Origin: Impatiens glandulifera
Taxonomy: Eukaryota > Streptophyta > Magnoliopsida > Ericales > Balsaminaceae
Direction of reading: 5' to 3'
Assembly: GCF_907164915.1 (NCBI RefSeq)
Contig: NC_061868.1
Location: forward strand, 30,129,939-30,193,938
Length of the DNA: 64,000 nucleotides
Both the position numbers and the translations under genes were made by a program. This document shows, piece after piece, positions 47,773-60,400 of this stretch (positions are counted from its first letter, which is position 1; the number at the start of each line of letters is the position of its first letter). The notes beneath the pieces were generated by a model, which saw only the letters and a list, made by a program, of their open reading frames with translations, was not told where the DNA came from and did no database searches.

Positions 47773-47985
47773 ACATGAATAGATTTCCAAGGTGGAAGTG
47801 GTTTGCTTTTTGTCTGCTAGTGTTTCTTTTCCAATCCCACACGTGAAAAAGACAAAATGGACTCACTTTCTATTCGAGGTTTTATTCTACATGAATAGAT
47901 TTCCAAGGTGGAAGTGATTTGCTTTTTGTCTGCTAGTGTTTCTTTTCCAATCCCATACGTGAAAAAGACAAAATGGACTCACTTG
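47773..47985 (+). repeat. Tandem duplication (period 116 bp)
   Basis: ACATGAATAGATTTCCAAGG and the next ~75 bases occur at 47773 and again at 47889 with only a few differences. It lies about 540 bp upstream of the start codon of decarboxylase copy 2. Confidence 0.92.
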
Positions 47986-48243
47986 TCCGAGTTTTCGGCT
48001 GTCCCAGTCATTCCTGTTAGAAAAAAGCTCGATATTTTTTATTGACCTAAGTCGAGTTAAAAACTTTAACAAAAAATTATTTTTAGTGAGTTTTGAACTC
48101 ATAATCAAATAAAAATTATAAATTTTTATATAGAATCACTACAATATCTTATATTTAAAATTACAATATATTTAATTAACACCTTACTATTTTTAATAAA
48201 TGGGTTGCCCTGAAAAGTAGGCTTCCCTAACCCGAGGCTTACC

Positions 48244-48257
48244 CAGGGCCGGCCCTG
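48244..48257. other. hAT-like terminal repeat CAGGGCCGGCCCTG
   Basis: A palindromic 14-mer typical of the ends of some plant hAT elements and MITEs. Sequence to its left (TTAGGGAAGCC on the - strand) fits an element reaching leftward. A matching other end was not found. Confidence 0.4.
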
Positions 48258-48416
48258 GTTATGATATACAAAATTTTAATTACATTTTTATTCCTCTTAT
48301 TTATTTATGAACGCTAGATTTCACATAATGAAAAGCATATGGGGTGGACACTTTTATAATTATAATAGATACAATGGTTATTTTAGACATTTCTGTTTTC
48401 TGTGAGATTTTTGTGC

Positions 48417-48425
48417 TTATATAAG
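48417..48425 (+). promoter_or_regulatory. Putative TATA box of decarboxylase copy 2
   Basis: TTATATAAG lies about 100 bp upstream of the ATG at 48521. It suggests this copy, unlike copy 1, retains its original promoter region. Confidence 0.45.
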
Positions 48426-48520
48426 GAGGTTGGTTCACTGTATACAAATGTGCATAGACTTTCTTGTATGAAAAAAAAAACATTGATTTGATAGTACATT
48501 AAAACATTGATTTTTGTACG

Positions 48521-50189
48521 ATGAACAAAGCTGGACCCTTTGAAGATGGCGATTCATGTGGTCAGGAGAATAGTGTGCTTCAGAGGAATGTGCATGGATC
48601 GTGTCTCGCAATCACTGAGCCGAATATGGACCACAAGGAGGATATAAAAGCTTACATGGCCAGAACCTTAAACAGATATAAGGAAACTCTGGCTAAGAGG
48701 GCTCTATATCACATAGGTACTACATTGATTTCAAACTACAGGAATTGGTAAACTTGATTATTTCTTTGTTTTTTTATATGTTTGTTGTTTTGATACATAA
48801 TCTATTAATTGCAGGTTATCCAGCCAATCTGGACTTTGATTATGGAGCTCTTGCACAGTTGCAAGCTTTCTCCCTAAACAACATTGGGGTTTGGGGACCA
48901 TTCATTGAAGGCAATTATAGAATGCATTCGCGAGAGTTTGAAGTTGCTGTTTTGGATTGGTTTGCAAATCTATGGGAAATTCAGAAGAAATGGTTATTGG
49001 GGATATATTACAAATGGTGGCACTGAAGGAAATTTTCATGGCATTCTAGTTGGGTACATAATAACTTAATTAATCTCTCCTTTTAACCTCATGGTTTCAG
49101 TTCTTTTCAAAATAATAAAAGATCATGCATCTTATATATGCTTATGTAGGAGAGAACTTCTTCCATATGGGATACTATACACATCAAGAGATTCACATTA
49201 CTCCGTCTTCAAAGCAACGAGAATGTATAAAATGGAGTGTGTCAAGGTTGATACTTTATTCACGGGTGAGATGGATTATGAGGATTTCAGAGCCAAGTTG
49301 CTTCTTAATAAGAATAAGCCGGCCATTGTCAATGTCAATATAGGTGTGAATGTTGTTTAAAATGAAATTTAAAGTAGTATTTACTTGTTAATTTATTACA
49401 TTATTGCAGGAACAACAATGAAAGGAGCGGTTGATAATGTTGACACTGTTATACAAATTTTAGAAGAATGTGGATTTTCAGAAGATAGATTCTATATCCA
49501 TTGTGACGGAGCTTTATTTGGAATTATGATGCATTTTGTTAAGCATGTGAGTTTGTGATTATTAATTAATTTCTAAAGTAATTTTGTAAAATTATAACAA
49601 TTTTTATGATTATGTTAAAATTTTCTTAAATAGTCCCTTCAAGTTTCTTTCAAGAAGCCAATAGGAAGTATCACTATTTCCGGACACAAGTTTGTGGGAT
49701 GTCCAGCGCCTTGTGGAGTTTATATAACAAGGAAGCAATACATTAATACTATCTCAACAAATATAGAGTTTTTGTGCTCTTTAGACACCACAATAATGGG
49801 AAGTAGGAGCGGTCATGCTCCAATCTTCTTGTGGTACGCCTTAAACATGAATGGTCATATAGGATTTGAGAAACAAGTTGAAAAGTGCCTTACAAATGCT
49901 CATTATTTGAAAGATCGGCTTAAGGAAGAAGGGATAAGTGTCATGCTCAATGAATTGAGCAGCACCGTGGTGTTTGAACGACCTCTGGAAGATGACTTTG
50001 TCAATCGATGGCAACTCGCTTGTCAGGGAAGCATTGCACATGCCCAGTGTCACTATTGAAAAGCTTAAAGAATTCTTGGAGGAGTTGTTAAAGAAACGAA
50101 CATACTGGTACAAAGATGGTGGAGTTCAGCCTCCTTGTCTTGCAGATGACATAGGGGGAGACAATTGTCTTTGTCCTCTTCACAAGTAG
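48521..50189 (+). pseudogene. Serine/histidine decarboxylase-like pseudogene, copy 2
   Basis: Five exons follow GT-AG sites: 48521-48716, 48815-49053, 49150-49343, 49410-49546, 49634-50189. The product resembles plant serine decarboxylase (histidine decarboxylase-like), a PLP enzyme giving ethanolamine from serine. It has [54 protein letters not shown] and the PLP-lysine motif ISGHKFVG, and ends NCLCPLHK. Two lesions are seen: one extra base after WEIQ in exon 2 (about 48988) and an 11-bp loss in exon 5 at about 50042, between two CAT triplets. Without them the frame is open at roughly 443 codons. Compared with the family, both copies share two extra residues (IGVWGPF where IGDPF-like is usual). 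It probably died recently. Confidence 0.9.
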
Positions 50190-51780
50190 CCTATTATTAC
50201 AATCCATCAGTTTATCTTAATTCTATCTATATGATATTAATTAATCATCTAATAAGGATAAGCTTCTTAGAGAAGCCCATCTAGTATTTACTTATCATGA
50301 TTGGTTTATGTTATGTTATATATGAAGCTTTGTGTTTGTTCTCATTAAAGTGATTTATTAGTATTAATTTGTTTATTTGTCATTACTAGTTGAGGGTTCT
50401 CGCATCATTTTCTCCCTTTATTGATTTATATTACAGGTATTTAAAAGGGCATTTTCAATAACAAGTTATTTATTAAAATCAATAACAACAAGTTATTTAT
50501 TAAAATTAAATATAAATTCATAATATAAAATGTTGTATTCATATAATTTAAAATTTATCTTACATCATTAGAGTCATCAGCGATTTAGTTCAAAACTAAT
50601 ATAACACATTTGTTATATCTACCAATAATATCTATATTATTTCTAAAACAAAATTTATATGAATTGTACCTTCCAAGTAACATTTCATTTTTAACTTCCA
50701 TGTGATATTGATGATTTCACCTGTTGTATATCAGTAAACATAATCAATTGAAATGATCATCATAAACCATCAATCGAGACTAGTTCAATAAAAAATACAA
50801 TACATTTATATATATAGATAATGATAAAAATAAAAATATTTTGATAACTCATAAACCATCAATCGAGACTCAAATGTTCTGCACTGACTAATAACCATCA
50901 ACCAAGACTTAGATGTTTCGCGTTGACTCATAACCAACAACTGAGATTTAAATGTCTCACGCTGACTCATAATCGATATAAGTATATGAAGCATTGATAA
51001 TCATTATTGAATAAGTTAGTACATAATCCTGTTTAGAGTAATAAAAACAGTTTCACCATTTTTACTATTTGAAAATTCACTATTATATCATATTTTTCAA
51101 ATTAATTTATATTATTTTCAAATAACATTCTTTTATAATAATTTTTTTTTTTTGTATAAAAGCTAAATTTATCAACATAAATATATATAATTTAAGATTA
51201 AAAAAAAAAATCTTACCAATTATCCCAATTTATTATTGGATCAAAATTCTAAATAAACCTTTTACATCTTTCTGCTCTTGTGCGTAAAAAATGAATTAGA
51301 GAGATAAACGTGAAACAGAAGAAAAAAATGAATTAGGGAAAAAGGAATAAGCACAGGCAGTCAAAGTAATTAGTGGAGTGAGGAACTAATCAATAGAAAA
51401 TTAAGTAATTAATTAATATTCATATTAACATGAATGCATGTGTCCATGTGTTTTTGAAAAACAGACTGCACATACAGTATGATGCCTGCTTTCACTTATA
51501 TATTATATTATTATATTATTATAATACTTAATTATTACAATACACTCCTTGAAAGAAACAAATTTTATATAGCCAACTTCTCAAATAATTATGAATATTC
51601 TCTTCATATTCTTCTCAACATAATCTGGATTGGAATCTCGACATACTTGTTCATTTCTATTTATAATCTGGATTGGAATCTCCTCGTATGTCAACTATAT
51701 CACTAGTTCCAATGGTATATAATTGATCATATGATCAACATTTGAAACATATTTTCTTAACTTGCTCTAAGTATAAGGGT
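50190..51780. other. 3' flank of decarboxylase copy 2 and AT-rich DNA
   Basis: 50190-50340 and about 50358-50410 align with the 3' flank of copy 1. The remainder has one minisatellite (50848-50970) and no recognisable gene. Confidence 0.55.
50848..50970 (+). repeat. ~40-bp minisatellite, three units
   Basis: CTCATAAACCATCAATCGAG, CTAATAACCATCAACCAAG and CTCATAACCAACAACTGAG begin three successive units, each ending in a GACTGA/GTTGA/GCTGA-like junction. A partial unit also occurs at about 50763. Confidence 0.75.
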
Positions 51781-52269
51781 CCTACAAATTGGGAACTTTT
51801 CCCGTTTCTCAAATCTTTCACACATCTTATAGGAGACACCTCGCAGGAAAAAAGTATCTATAAGGACTAATGTCGTTACTGAAAACTCAAAAAATCGTTA
51901 CTGATAACTTTATGTAACTACTTATAGTGTTATTACTATTCGTTATCGAAACGAACGTTACTAATATTAAATAGTATCAGGTATTGGCAATAGAGAGTCG
52001 TTACTGATATTCGTGGATAATATCATGGTCATCTTCTCCCTCGTCTCAATCATCTCATTCCGCATTTGGTCACGCTCTACTCGTGACTACTGTCTCTCAG
52101 CCTCATGCTCTTCCCGTTTAATTGAGAAATACGTGTTTTCTAACATTAAACTCTAACATATCCAGTTGTCAGCTTAACATTTTTTGCATGTACTGAGCAA
52201 CCACTAGCATTTCCCTAATTAAACGAATTTTATCAACAGTTTCTTCGATCCATTATCTCTTGTCCCATC
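51780..52269. other. Low-information segment beside the gypsy remnant
   Basis: 51850-52020 has several GTTACTGA motifs in both orientations and may be a small decayed DNA transposon. 52020-52150 on the - strand encodes a Glu/Arg/Met-rich coiled-coil-like stretch. Neither is assignable. Confidence 0.35.
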
Positions 52270-53305
52270 AATCTTTTTTCTCCTACATCATTTCAACATA
52301 TTGGAACGACATTTGCGACCATACAAAGTTTCATAAAGTATCATTTATATGACGGACTGATGGTTGTTATTATACGCAAATTCTATGGAAAAAAAGGTGT
52401 TCATTCCATGTTTCACTAAAATTTATAGCATATACTCATAACATATCTTCCATAATTTGGTTTACATTTATATGTGTCCATCTGTTTTAGGATGAAATGT
52501 AGTGCTAAAATTCAATCTGGCACCCAAACACCGATGTAAATTTTTCAAGAATGTTAGACAAATCTACTTAAATAAAAGTTGTTGGTAATTTAACCGCACT
52601 ATTTTTTTCTTTGATATACAATTGTGCTAAATTGTTCAACGAGAATCCTCTTGGAATTCTTAATAAGTAAGCGGATTTTATTAATTTATCAACAATCACC
52701 CACACAACTTTATTACCCTTTCTTGTCTTCGGTAGTCCCGTCACAAAATTAATTGAGATGTCTTTACATTTCCATTATGGAATGGGTAAAGGGTGTAGCA
52801 TACCGTCTGGTCTTTGATGTTCTGCTTTTACTTGTTGACATGTTAGACATTGAGACACAAATTCAACTATCTTTTTTTCATATTATTCCACCAATAATAC
52901 TCTCTTAAATCCTGATACATTTTAATTATACCAAGATGAAATGTGTAGCGTGATTTATGCGCCTCTTCTAATATTTTTTTCCATAAACACCTTATTGTTA
53001 GGTACACACAATCTCGTACAAAAATACATACTTCTATCCTTATCATGTTAAAATTATGTTTTTTCTCATATTGTCAACTCTCTCTTAATCTTTGAAAGAA
53101 AAGAGTTATCTTGCTACTCCTGGATCTCCGAATAGCCTCACCGGAAACTGATCTTGTTAAGATTTTTTTTGTTCTTTTAATCATATTAGAACGAATCATC
53201 ATATTTGAAATCAATGTATGCTCTTCTTTTACCAATTTCCTACTCAAACGTCAACCACAACATTAACCTTTCTAGGATGATAATTTATAATCAGGTTATA
53301 ATCCT

Positions 53306-53461
53306 TGTTAGAATAAAGAAGGAGATTGTATTGGATGTTATATTTTTGGTTAACTAGGTTATGTTTATTATATAGATATTATAATCAACATATAAGGAAA
53401 CTAATATAATAAAATAAAATAAAATAATATTGATATTATCACAATTTATAATATTATTATA

Positions 53462-53513
<52 letters not shown>

Positions 53514-54587
53514 CTTATATTCTAAAATCCTTTCTCAAAATTAAGATGGAAAATTCTTGAATAACTTGAGATCGAAGACGAGATGTTGAAATATTGATGA
53601 TGTATTCTTCAAACTCTAGAAACTCGTGAGTTCCATCTAGTCAGGATGACAATGTATTAACTGATAAACCAACAAAGATGTAGAATCACATAGGCATTGA
53701 ATGTTTGGGTGAAACAACAACAAAATAAACTCCGAAGTTACTCGTTAGTCTCGAAATCTATTCAACATAGTGTGTTGCATAAATGAAAACCAACGAAGAA
53801 TATATAATCTCATGGACATAGAATGCTAAGGTGAAACAATGCCTAAAAAACCAATCCTAACGAAAAAATGACAATCTGTTGACTAAATAACCAATAAAGA
53901 ATCACATATGATTGGATTAAGACCAATAAAAATATGAGCATTGATTATTGGAATAATACAACAACTGAAAACAAAACTTAGATAATATGATTGTTGAAGA
54001 ACATCAATAAAGTTATTTGAAAGAAAAAAATATTATTAAAAAGTATAATAATAATTAATACAGCTTTCTTAGAGCACTCCATCAATGTCTAAAATAACCA
54101 TTGATAGAGGCAGCGAAAGACTAAATTTTGTAGCTTAAGAACAAAATTTTAGCTCTAATCAGGGGCGGAGCCAAGTGCAAGCTGGCCCGGGCTGTAGCCC
54201 GGGGAGCCTTATGTATTTCATCAATAACGACGGTAAATTACCGTCGTCATTGGTTATTTCCGTCGCTAAAAGGTTATTTTTCGTCGCTAAAAGGCATTGG
54301 TGACAGCAAACTATAAAACTAACCCAGATAGATTTTTTTAATGAAAAATTAGCCCGGGTAGTTTTCAAATCCTGGCTTCGCCCCTGGCTCTAATACCATG
54401 TTATAATAAAAAAGGAGTTTGTATTGAATGTAATATTTTTGATTACATAGGTTATGTCTATTTATAGACATTATAATCAACATATAAAGAAATCAATTTA
54501 ATAGAATAATATAATATAATATTAATATTATCAAAATTTATAATATTATAATAAAATATTACATATATATTATCTTATATTCTAACA
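53306..54587 (-). mobile_element. TRIM (miniature LTR retrotransposon), minus orientation
   Basis: The direct terminal repeats are 53306-53527 and 54399-54587. Each reads TGTTA(G/T)AATAAA...TTATATTCTAA on the + strand; the left copy is longer because of a (TA)n tract. The element is flanked by the 5-bp target duplication ATCCT at 53301-53305 and 54588-54592. In element sense the primer-binding site TGGTATTAGAGC (54387-54398) directly abuts the 5' LTR, one mismatch from the tRNA-iMet complement. The ~870-bp interior has no coding capacity and includes a nested MITE, so mobilisation would have needed another element's proteins. Confidence 0.88.
54160..54386. mobile_element. hAT-type MITE nested in the TRIM
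   Basis: 227 bp bounded by CAGGGGCGGAGCCA and, at the other end, the complement of CAGGGGCGAAGCCA, i.e. 14-bp inverted repeats with one mismatch. It has a perfect 8-bp target duplication GCTCTAAT at 54152-54159 and 54387-54394. Eight-base targets and CAGGGG ends are hAT features. The interior contains a perfect palindrome around ACGACGGTAA/TTACCGTCGT (about 54228-54248) and repeats of CGTCGCTAAAAGG. There is no ORF. Confidence 0.93.
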
Positions 54588-55290
54588 ATCCTACATTAGA
54601 TCCAACAATCTTCTTTGACGCATATTCAAGTCACTTTAAATGAAAATATATTTCAAACTCTTGTGATTAGTAAAAATCACAACTTTTGGCCCATATAGAA
54701 AATGACTTCAAATTTTCAATACAAACATAACAAACATTATGCTTGCAAGCTCTAAATCATGGGCTGAATAATTCGTTTATGTGATTTCAATTGTCGAGAT
54801 GAATAAACAATTACGTGGTTATTCTGCATCAATACACAACTAAGTCCTTTGTGTGAAACATCACAATATACAATATAGTCTTAGCATTAATATTGTAATC
54901 AGTCTTTTGAGTTTCTCAAATCTTTCTTCACATTTTGTTGATCATTCAAATTTCACGTCTTTTTTAGTTAGTCGGTCAGTGTTGATGGCTATTTAAGAAA
55001 ACCTTTAATAAATAGTTTTTAATAACTTGACATATCAAGGAAACTACATATCTCTATAACAGTAGATTATAGATAATCTGACATTGCTTAACTTTCTTTA
55101 GGTCTATCCATATTCCATCTTTAAATATAATAGGACCTAAAAATGCAATATTATTTAAGGAAATCCACATTTTTGTGAATTTAGCATTTAGCTATTTTCT
55201 CTCAAAATTTGTAATACTATTCTTATTCTTAGATGAATCTCGTGCTGCTCCATGGTTTTAGATATACTAACATGTCATCAATAAATAAGT

Positions 55291-56149
55291 CACGAATTCA
55301 TCCAAAAATGATTATATTTTAAATTAAACACAGTATATAAGAAAAATATTTAATTAAATTAACTTTAAAAATGAAATATGAACCCTTAAATTTGTAGATA
55401 ACTTATAATTTATATTTTTATGTATAGATATATATTTTATAAATAAAATTTTGATAAGTGAGAATTGATTTACGAACTAGCTATATATATTCATTTATAA
55501 TTACATTAAAATTCAATTCCATATTAGTGCGACCAATATAATATAATATTTTGTCTCAAATTATAATTTAAAACTACACATTTTATTATCTTAAAAAAAA
55601 GGTCAAATAAATTAAAATGGTTAGAATGGAATAACATATGAAATAATTGTCTTTATACAACATTTAATATTACAAATTAATATTATTACAATTGAATTAT
55701 TAAAAAATATTTAAAACTTTTATCTAAATTAAATATATATAATAAATTTAAAAAATAATGATTAGAATTGAATAATTACAAAAGTATTAATTTAAATTAA
55801 ATATATATATATATAATATAATCATTTTAAAAACTAAAATAATGTATGTCTTTAATTATATACAAATATAAATATTATTTACATATTAATTCACGGGTCT
55901 TATATTCAGTATTAATCAGTCTCTCTTATTTATTTTTATTTTATTATATTAAAAATAGATGCATGAAACTAGTTCGTTTTTGTAGTGAGTATGTATGAAT
56001 GAATGGTGGCTATTTATGGTTTTATTAATTTAAAGATTAAATATTAAAGGAAATACATGCATCTATCTTTCTCATTTTGAAACAATAAATAAGAAGTAAA
56101 TAAGAAGGTTTCCTAAATGAAGGTCGGCTAAAGGTTGTTATGCGATTAA
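55291..56149. other. AT-rich non-coding DNA
   Basis: No gene or element end was recognised before the next copia element. Confidence 0.55.
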
Positions 56150-56797
56150 TGTTGTTTTTGGCACAATTAGAATTCCACACCGGAAGATGATGAGAGTGAA
56201 AAAAGATTTTTAGTATATAAAAGAAACTATATTCAAAATTAGAATGAATCCCACATCGGAAGATGATGGAAGTTGTGAAAATTTCTTAGTGTATAAAAGA
56301 AACTTTTCCCTCTTTGGTTTATTGCACCCAATATTTGTATCTCTTCTTCCTTATTAATTAATAGCCTTAGTGCTCGGAGATGTAAGCAATATTTTGTTAG
56401 TGTGTTCTTTCTTTTGTACACTAAAAAACTTTCCCAACTCCCATCATCTTCCGATGTGTGATTTATTTTAATTGTGAATATAGTTTTTTTTATATACTAA
56501 GAAACTTTTTTCACTCCCATATCTTCTGTGGGATTCTAAGTTTTTTTAGTATATAAAAGAAACTATATTCACAATTAGAATAAATTCCACATCGGAAGAT
56601 GATGGGAGTTGAGGAAGTTTCTTAGTGTATAAAAAACTCTCCCCTTTATGGTTTATTGTACCCAATATTTGTATCTATTCTTCCTTATTACCTGATAGCC
56701 TTAGTGCTCGGAGACGTAGACAATATTTTGGTCGAACTCCGTTATCAAATTCTATTAGTGTGTTTTTTCTTTTGTTTCGGTTAGGGTTTTCCCAACA
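56150..56797 (+). mobile_element. Copia 5' LTR with internal fold-back duplication
   Basis: Starts TGTTGTTTTTGGCACAATT and ends GTTTTCCCAACA. Compared with the ~294-bp 3' LTR it has extra material. LTR sequence 56150-56418 is followed by an inverted copy of about 115 bp (56419-56535) and then by LTR sequence again in direct orientation (56536-56797). The motif CACATCGGAAGATGATGG occurs in direct, inverted and direct orientation. Confidence 0.8.
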
Positions 56798-56829
56798 AAT
56801 GGTATTAGAGTCGAAGGTTTTTCCTTGGT

Positions 56830-57468
56830 ATGGAGGCTGAGTCTTCAAAAGGGGCATCACCTCCTTCGTCATTCTGGACGAGGATACCGGTGTTGAATTT
56901 GAACTTTGTGGTGGAAATCTTTGATGGAACTGGGCATTTCAGCATGTAGCAAGGTGAGGTTCTAGATTGTCTTTTTCAGTATGGTCTAGATGTTGTTATT
57001 GAGGTCGGAAAGCCAGATGGTATAGAAGAAAAATAGTGGAGTATCATGAATTGGTTTTGGCATGCAGAACAATTCGATCGTGTCTGTCTAGAGAACAAAA
57101 GTATGCTGTGAAGAACAAAACTTCTGCACAGAAACTATGGCAAGTATTGGAGGACAAATTTTTGAAGAAGAGTTGTCAGAATACGTTCCTAATGGAAAAG
57201 CGATTATTCCAATTTGATTACCAATCAGGTACTACTATGAATGATCATATTACTAAGTTTAATCAATTAGTAGCAGATTTGTTAAACCTTGATGTTAAGT
57301 TTGATGATGAAGATCTTGATTTGATGTTGCTATCGTCCATTCTTGATGAATTTGAACACTTAGAAACAACTTTACTTAATGAGAGGGGAAATGTTTCTTT
57401 TGATGCTGTAAGTTCTAAATTATATAGTCATAAATTTAGAAAGCAGGGCAAAAAGAAAAAAACAAAAT
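56830..57468 (+). pseudogene. Copia gag
   Basis: The ATG at 56830 opens MEAESSKG, and a segment with FDGTGHFSM follows. In-frame stops come at about 56947 (where Trp is usual) and 57035. The remaining core is open from 57036 to 57468, with the UBN2 pattern KLWQVLEDKFLKKS, MNDHITKFNQLVADL and LLSSILDEFEHLETTLL. A CCHC knuckle (CAFCREKQHWKKNCP-like) follows at about 57570-57615 in another frame. Gag would form the cytoplasmic particle. Confidence 0.85.
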
Positions 57469-57469
57469 A

Positions 57470-60400
57470 ACTACAGCAAATGAATCATTGATGGTCAGGG
57501 GCCGTCAACAAAACAAATCAAAAGGGAAAGGAGGAAGATTCAAAAACAGAGTTATCAAAGATGATTGTGTGCTTTCTGTCGTGAGAAACAACATTGGAAG
57601 AAAAATTGTCCAAAGCTGAAGAAGAGAGGGAATGGTTCTTAAGATGCAAATGTTGTAGAAAAGAAAAGCGATGCAGATTCAGACTTCTCTTTGATGATGT
57701 CACACATAACATTAAATCTTGATGCATGGATATTGGACTCAGTCTGCACTTATCATATGACACTAGTTCGAGAATGGTTGTTTAACTTCAAAGAACTAGA
57801 TTGTGGAGTTGTTTACATGGGAAATGATCATACATGTAAAATGAAAGGGATATGTTAAATCAAGCTGAGAAATGAGGATGAATTCACCATAATTGTCAGA
57901 GATATTTGATATATACTGAATATGAAAAAGAATCTCATTTCATTGGGGACTTTGGAGTCAAAAGGCTTACATGTGAGAATGGAAAATGAAAATTTTAAAA
58001 TAATTTCTAGAGCACTAGTGATGTTGAAAGGCATGAGAAAAAGTAATAATATGTACTACTATCAAGGTTGTACAATCAATGGGATAGTAGCAACGGTATC
58101 AACTTCGGGCAACAGTATGGAATCGGAGGCAACAAATCTATGGTATATATGCGATTAGGACATGATAGTGAGAAATCTATGCAAACTTTTGTTAAGCAAG
58201 GATTGCTGAAAGGTACAAAAGTTTATAAATTAGATTTTTGTGAACATTATATTCTGGGAAAACAAAGACGTGTAAAATTTGGCACTACTATCCATGACAC
58301 CAAGGGTATTTTGGACTATGTGCACTCAGATGTCTGGGGACCGGCTAAGACCCCATCTCTTGGAGGTAGACATTATTTTGTTACTTTTGTTGACGATTTT
58401 TCCAGAAGAGTATGGTATTTATTATGAAGAACAAAGTTGAAGTGTTTAAGATTTTTCTTAAATGGAAAATTCAAGTTGAAACCAGACAGGAAGAAAGATC
58501 AAAATTCTCCGGACTGATAACGGTGGAGAATACAAGAATGATCCATTCTAGAAGTTATGCCAAGAGTGTGGCATTGTTCGACACTTCACAGTAAAAAAAA
58601 CACCACAACAGAATGGAGTATCAGAACGTATAAACATAAAATTGGTGGAGAAAGTTCGATATATGTTGTCTAATGTTGGGTTAGACAGGAAGTTTTGGGC
58701 AGATGTTGTGTCATACGCTCAATATTTGATAAATCGTCTACCATCATCTGCACTTGGTGGAAAGACTCAATTAGAGATATGGTTTGGAAAATCTGCTACT
58801 AATTATGATTCTTTACATATTTTTGGTACTACAACATATTATCATGTAGTTGAATCAAAGTTAGATCCACGAGCAAAAAAGACTTTGTTTATGGGATTTA
58901 CTACTATAGTTAAAGGTTATCGCCTCTGGTGTTTGGATGCAAAGAAAACCATTGTTAGTAGAGATGTTACTTTTGATTATTATTCAATGTTGAATAAGGT
59001 AACACCAGACAAGATTGATTGTATTCCGCAATAGGTGGAGTTTAAGTAGATAAAGATAAGCCCAACAATAAGTGACTCTCCGACGATAGACAAAGAGTTA
59101 AATGAGGAAGATGTTTTGACCCAAGAACCTTCAGAACAATGTGAATCATTTGTTGTAAATAGACCAAGACGAGTTACACAAAAACCATATCGATTTGTTG
59201 ACATGGCGGTATATGCACTTTCAGTCGAAGATAATGTTCCATCCACTTTTTTAGATGCCATTCAAAGTACTGAAAATGGAAAATGGAAAGGTGTTATGGA
59301 ATATGAGATGAATTCTCTTCTAAAGAACGAGACATGGAAGTTGACGCATCTACTGAAACAGAAGAAGGCTATTGGTTGTAAATGGATCTTTGCGAAAAAA
59401 GAAGGATTTCCCGATAAAACTAATGTTCGTTACAAGACAAGATTGGTAGCTAAAGGTTACGCTCAGAAGGAAGGGGTTGATTATAATGAGATATTTTCTC
59501 CTATTGTTAAACACTCTTCCATTAGAATTTTGTTAGCATTGGTAGCGCGGATGAATTTGGAGCTAGCTCAACTAGACGTGAAGACCGCATTCATACACGG
59601 TCATTTGAACGAGGAAATCTATATGTCTCAACCAGATGGATTCAAAGTTGCTGAAAAAGAAAATTGGGTTTGTAAGTTAAACAAATCAATGTACGGGTTG
59701 AAGCAATCGCCGAGACAATGGTACAAGCGATTTGAGAAATTTATGATGGACCACAAGTACACAAGAAGCAAATACGACCCTTGTGAGTATTTGCGCCAAT
59801 TGAATGATGAGTCTTATGTCTATCTACTCTTATACGTTGATGATATGTTGATAGCTTCAAAGAGCCAAGATGAAATTGACAAATTGAAGGCTCAATTGGG
59901 TAAAGAGTTTGAGATGAAAGATTTGGGAGAAGCCAAGAAAATTCTCGGCATGGAGATAAGCAGGGATAGAAAAAGAGGGAAGCTTTGTCTAACACAAAAA
60001 CAATATTTGAAGAAGGTGCTATAACAGTTTGACATTACTGAAGATGCAAAACCTGTAAGTACTTCACTTCCTACTCATTTGCAACTTAGTAGCAAGTTAT
60101 GTCTAGAGACAAATATAGAACGGGAATACTTGGAAAAAGTCCCATATGAAAATGCAGTTGGAAGCTTGATGTATGCAATGGTATGTACGAGACCTGATAT
60201 TTCACAACCAATTGGTGTTGTGAGTTGGTACATGCAAGATCCAGGTAAGGATCACTGGAAAGCGGTAAAATGTATTCTACGGTATATCCAAGATACTATA
60301 GATATTGGTTTAATATTTGAGCAAGATAAATCATTTAGTCAACGTGTAGTTGGATATTGTGATTCTGACTATGCAGGTGACTCAGATAAGCGACGTTCAA

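Larger units (their letters stand above)
52270..55290 (-). pseudogene. Ty3/gypsy pol remnant, interrupted by a TRIM
   Basis: On the - strand the order is RT, RNase H, integrase. RT palm with a decayed IDD region and SISKTMEQHEIHL is near 55270-55200. RNase H is at about 54800-54600 (LNMRQRRLLDLM). Just beyond the TRIM, at 53300-53240, are IINYHPRKVNVVVDV. The integrase zinc finger and core lie at about 52860-52300, with CVGD and EFAYNNNHQSVI...LYGRKCRS. Frames are broken many times. The RNase H frame runs across the TRIM insertion once the TRIM and one ATCCT copy are ignored. No LTRs were recognised. It is a different lineage from the chromodomain element at 13396. Confidence 0.8.

Noticed and set aside
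38018..50189. A biosynthetic gene cluster of terpene synthase plus decarboxylase
   Set aside because: Both decarboxylase copies are broken and lie about 8-20 kb from the synthase among transposons; nothing supports joint function.
50848..50970. CRISPR-like spaced repeat
   Set aside because: The units are contiguous and imperfect with no unique spacers, and the window is plant nuclear DNA.
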